Below, piece after piece: positions 5,050-5,079 of a DNA stretch of 5,079 nt; position 1 is the stretch's first letter; each line of letters begins with the position of its first letter. Under the pieces are notes generated by a model, which was not told the DNA's origin, ran no database searches, and worked only from the letters and a program-made list of their open reading frames with translations. The position numbers and the translations under genes were made by a program. This stretch comes from Bacteroidales bacterium. GTDB lineage: Bacteria; Bacteroidota; Bacteroidia; Bacteroidales; UBA4181. Where the stretch lies: the NCBI GenBank assembly GCA_031264715.1, contig JAISDP010000008.1:1-5079 (forward strand), written 5' to 3'.

Positions 5050-5079
5050 ATGCATGAATTTGTTGATTATAAAAATCTT
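5050..5079 (+). CDS. Possible first ten codons of a gene leaving the right edge
   Basis: An ATG at 5050 opens a frame reading MHEFVDYKNL that is still open at the window end. An alternative ATG at 5054 in another frame (MNLLIIKI) is also open. If one is a real start, the repeat array at 4889-4991 and the TTATC A-tract repeats would form its upstream region. Ten codons are too few to identify or confirm a gene, and no convincing -7 box is seen before it. Confidence 0.2.
   Translation, partial: MHEFVDYKNL

Overview
The window looks like a chromosomal segment from a member of the Bacteroidota, most likely order Bacteroidales. The evidence is a Bacteroidota-type DnaK, a long NagB-PIG-L fusion protein characteristic of that group, promoter-like -7 boxes of the form TAnnTTTG, and the lack of Shine-Dalgarno sequences before the starts. 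The family and genus cannot be fixed from the sequence.

Layout, left to right. (1) 1-1339, minus strand: the first 446 codons of dnaK, the Hsp70 chaperone. The gene runs off the left edge within its substrate-binding domain. (2) 1340-1752: a divergent intergenic region of about 410 bp. On the dnaK side it holds a candidate vegetative promoter with a perfect palindrome in its spacer, a second copy of the half-motif 21 bp away, and a sigma-54-like -24/-12 element. On the other side it holds a candidate promoter for the fusion gene, a perfect 14-bp tandem repeat over the predicted transcription start, and a leader stem-loop. (3) 1753-3717, plus strand: a 654-residue protein with an N-terminal glucosamine-6-phosphate deaminase (NagB) fold and a C-terminal PIG-L/LmbE zinc deacetylase domain. 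(4) 3718-3849: the gap between convergent genes, with a perfect 15-bp-stem hairpin. (5) 3850-4563, minus strand: a class I SAM-dependent methyltransferase of unknown substrate. (6) 4564-5079: about 500 bp with no convincing gene. It contains a strong intrinsic terminator that works leftward, an A/T-rich stretch, a degenerate array of 23-bp palindromic repeats, two further related half-sites, and possibly the first ten codons of a gene leaving the right edge.

The three genes do not form an operon. dnaK and the fusion gene diverge, and the fusion gene and the methyltransferase converge. The fusion joins a deacetylase module to a deaminase module, which suggests consecutive steps in amino-sugar catabolism. 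That is inferred from domain content and is not shown by the sequence. dnaK is housekeeping proteostasis. Nothing here looks like a defence island, prophage or complete mobile element. The least explained element is the 23-bp repeat array at 4889-4991. All promoter and operator calls were made by eye and are tentative, because chance matches are common in A/T-rich DNA.
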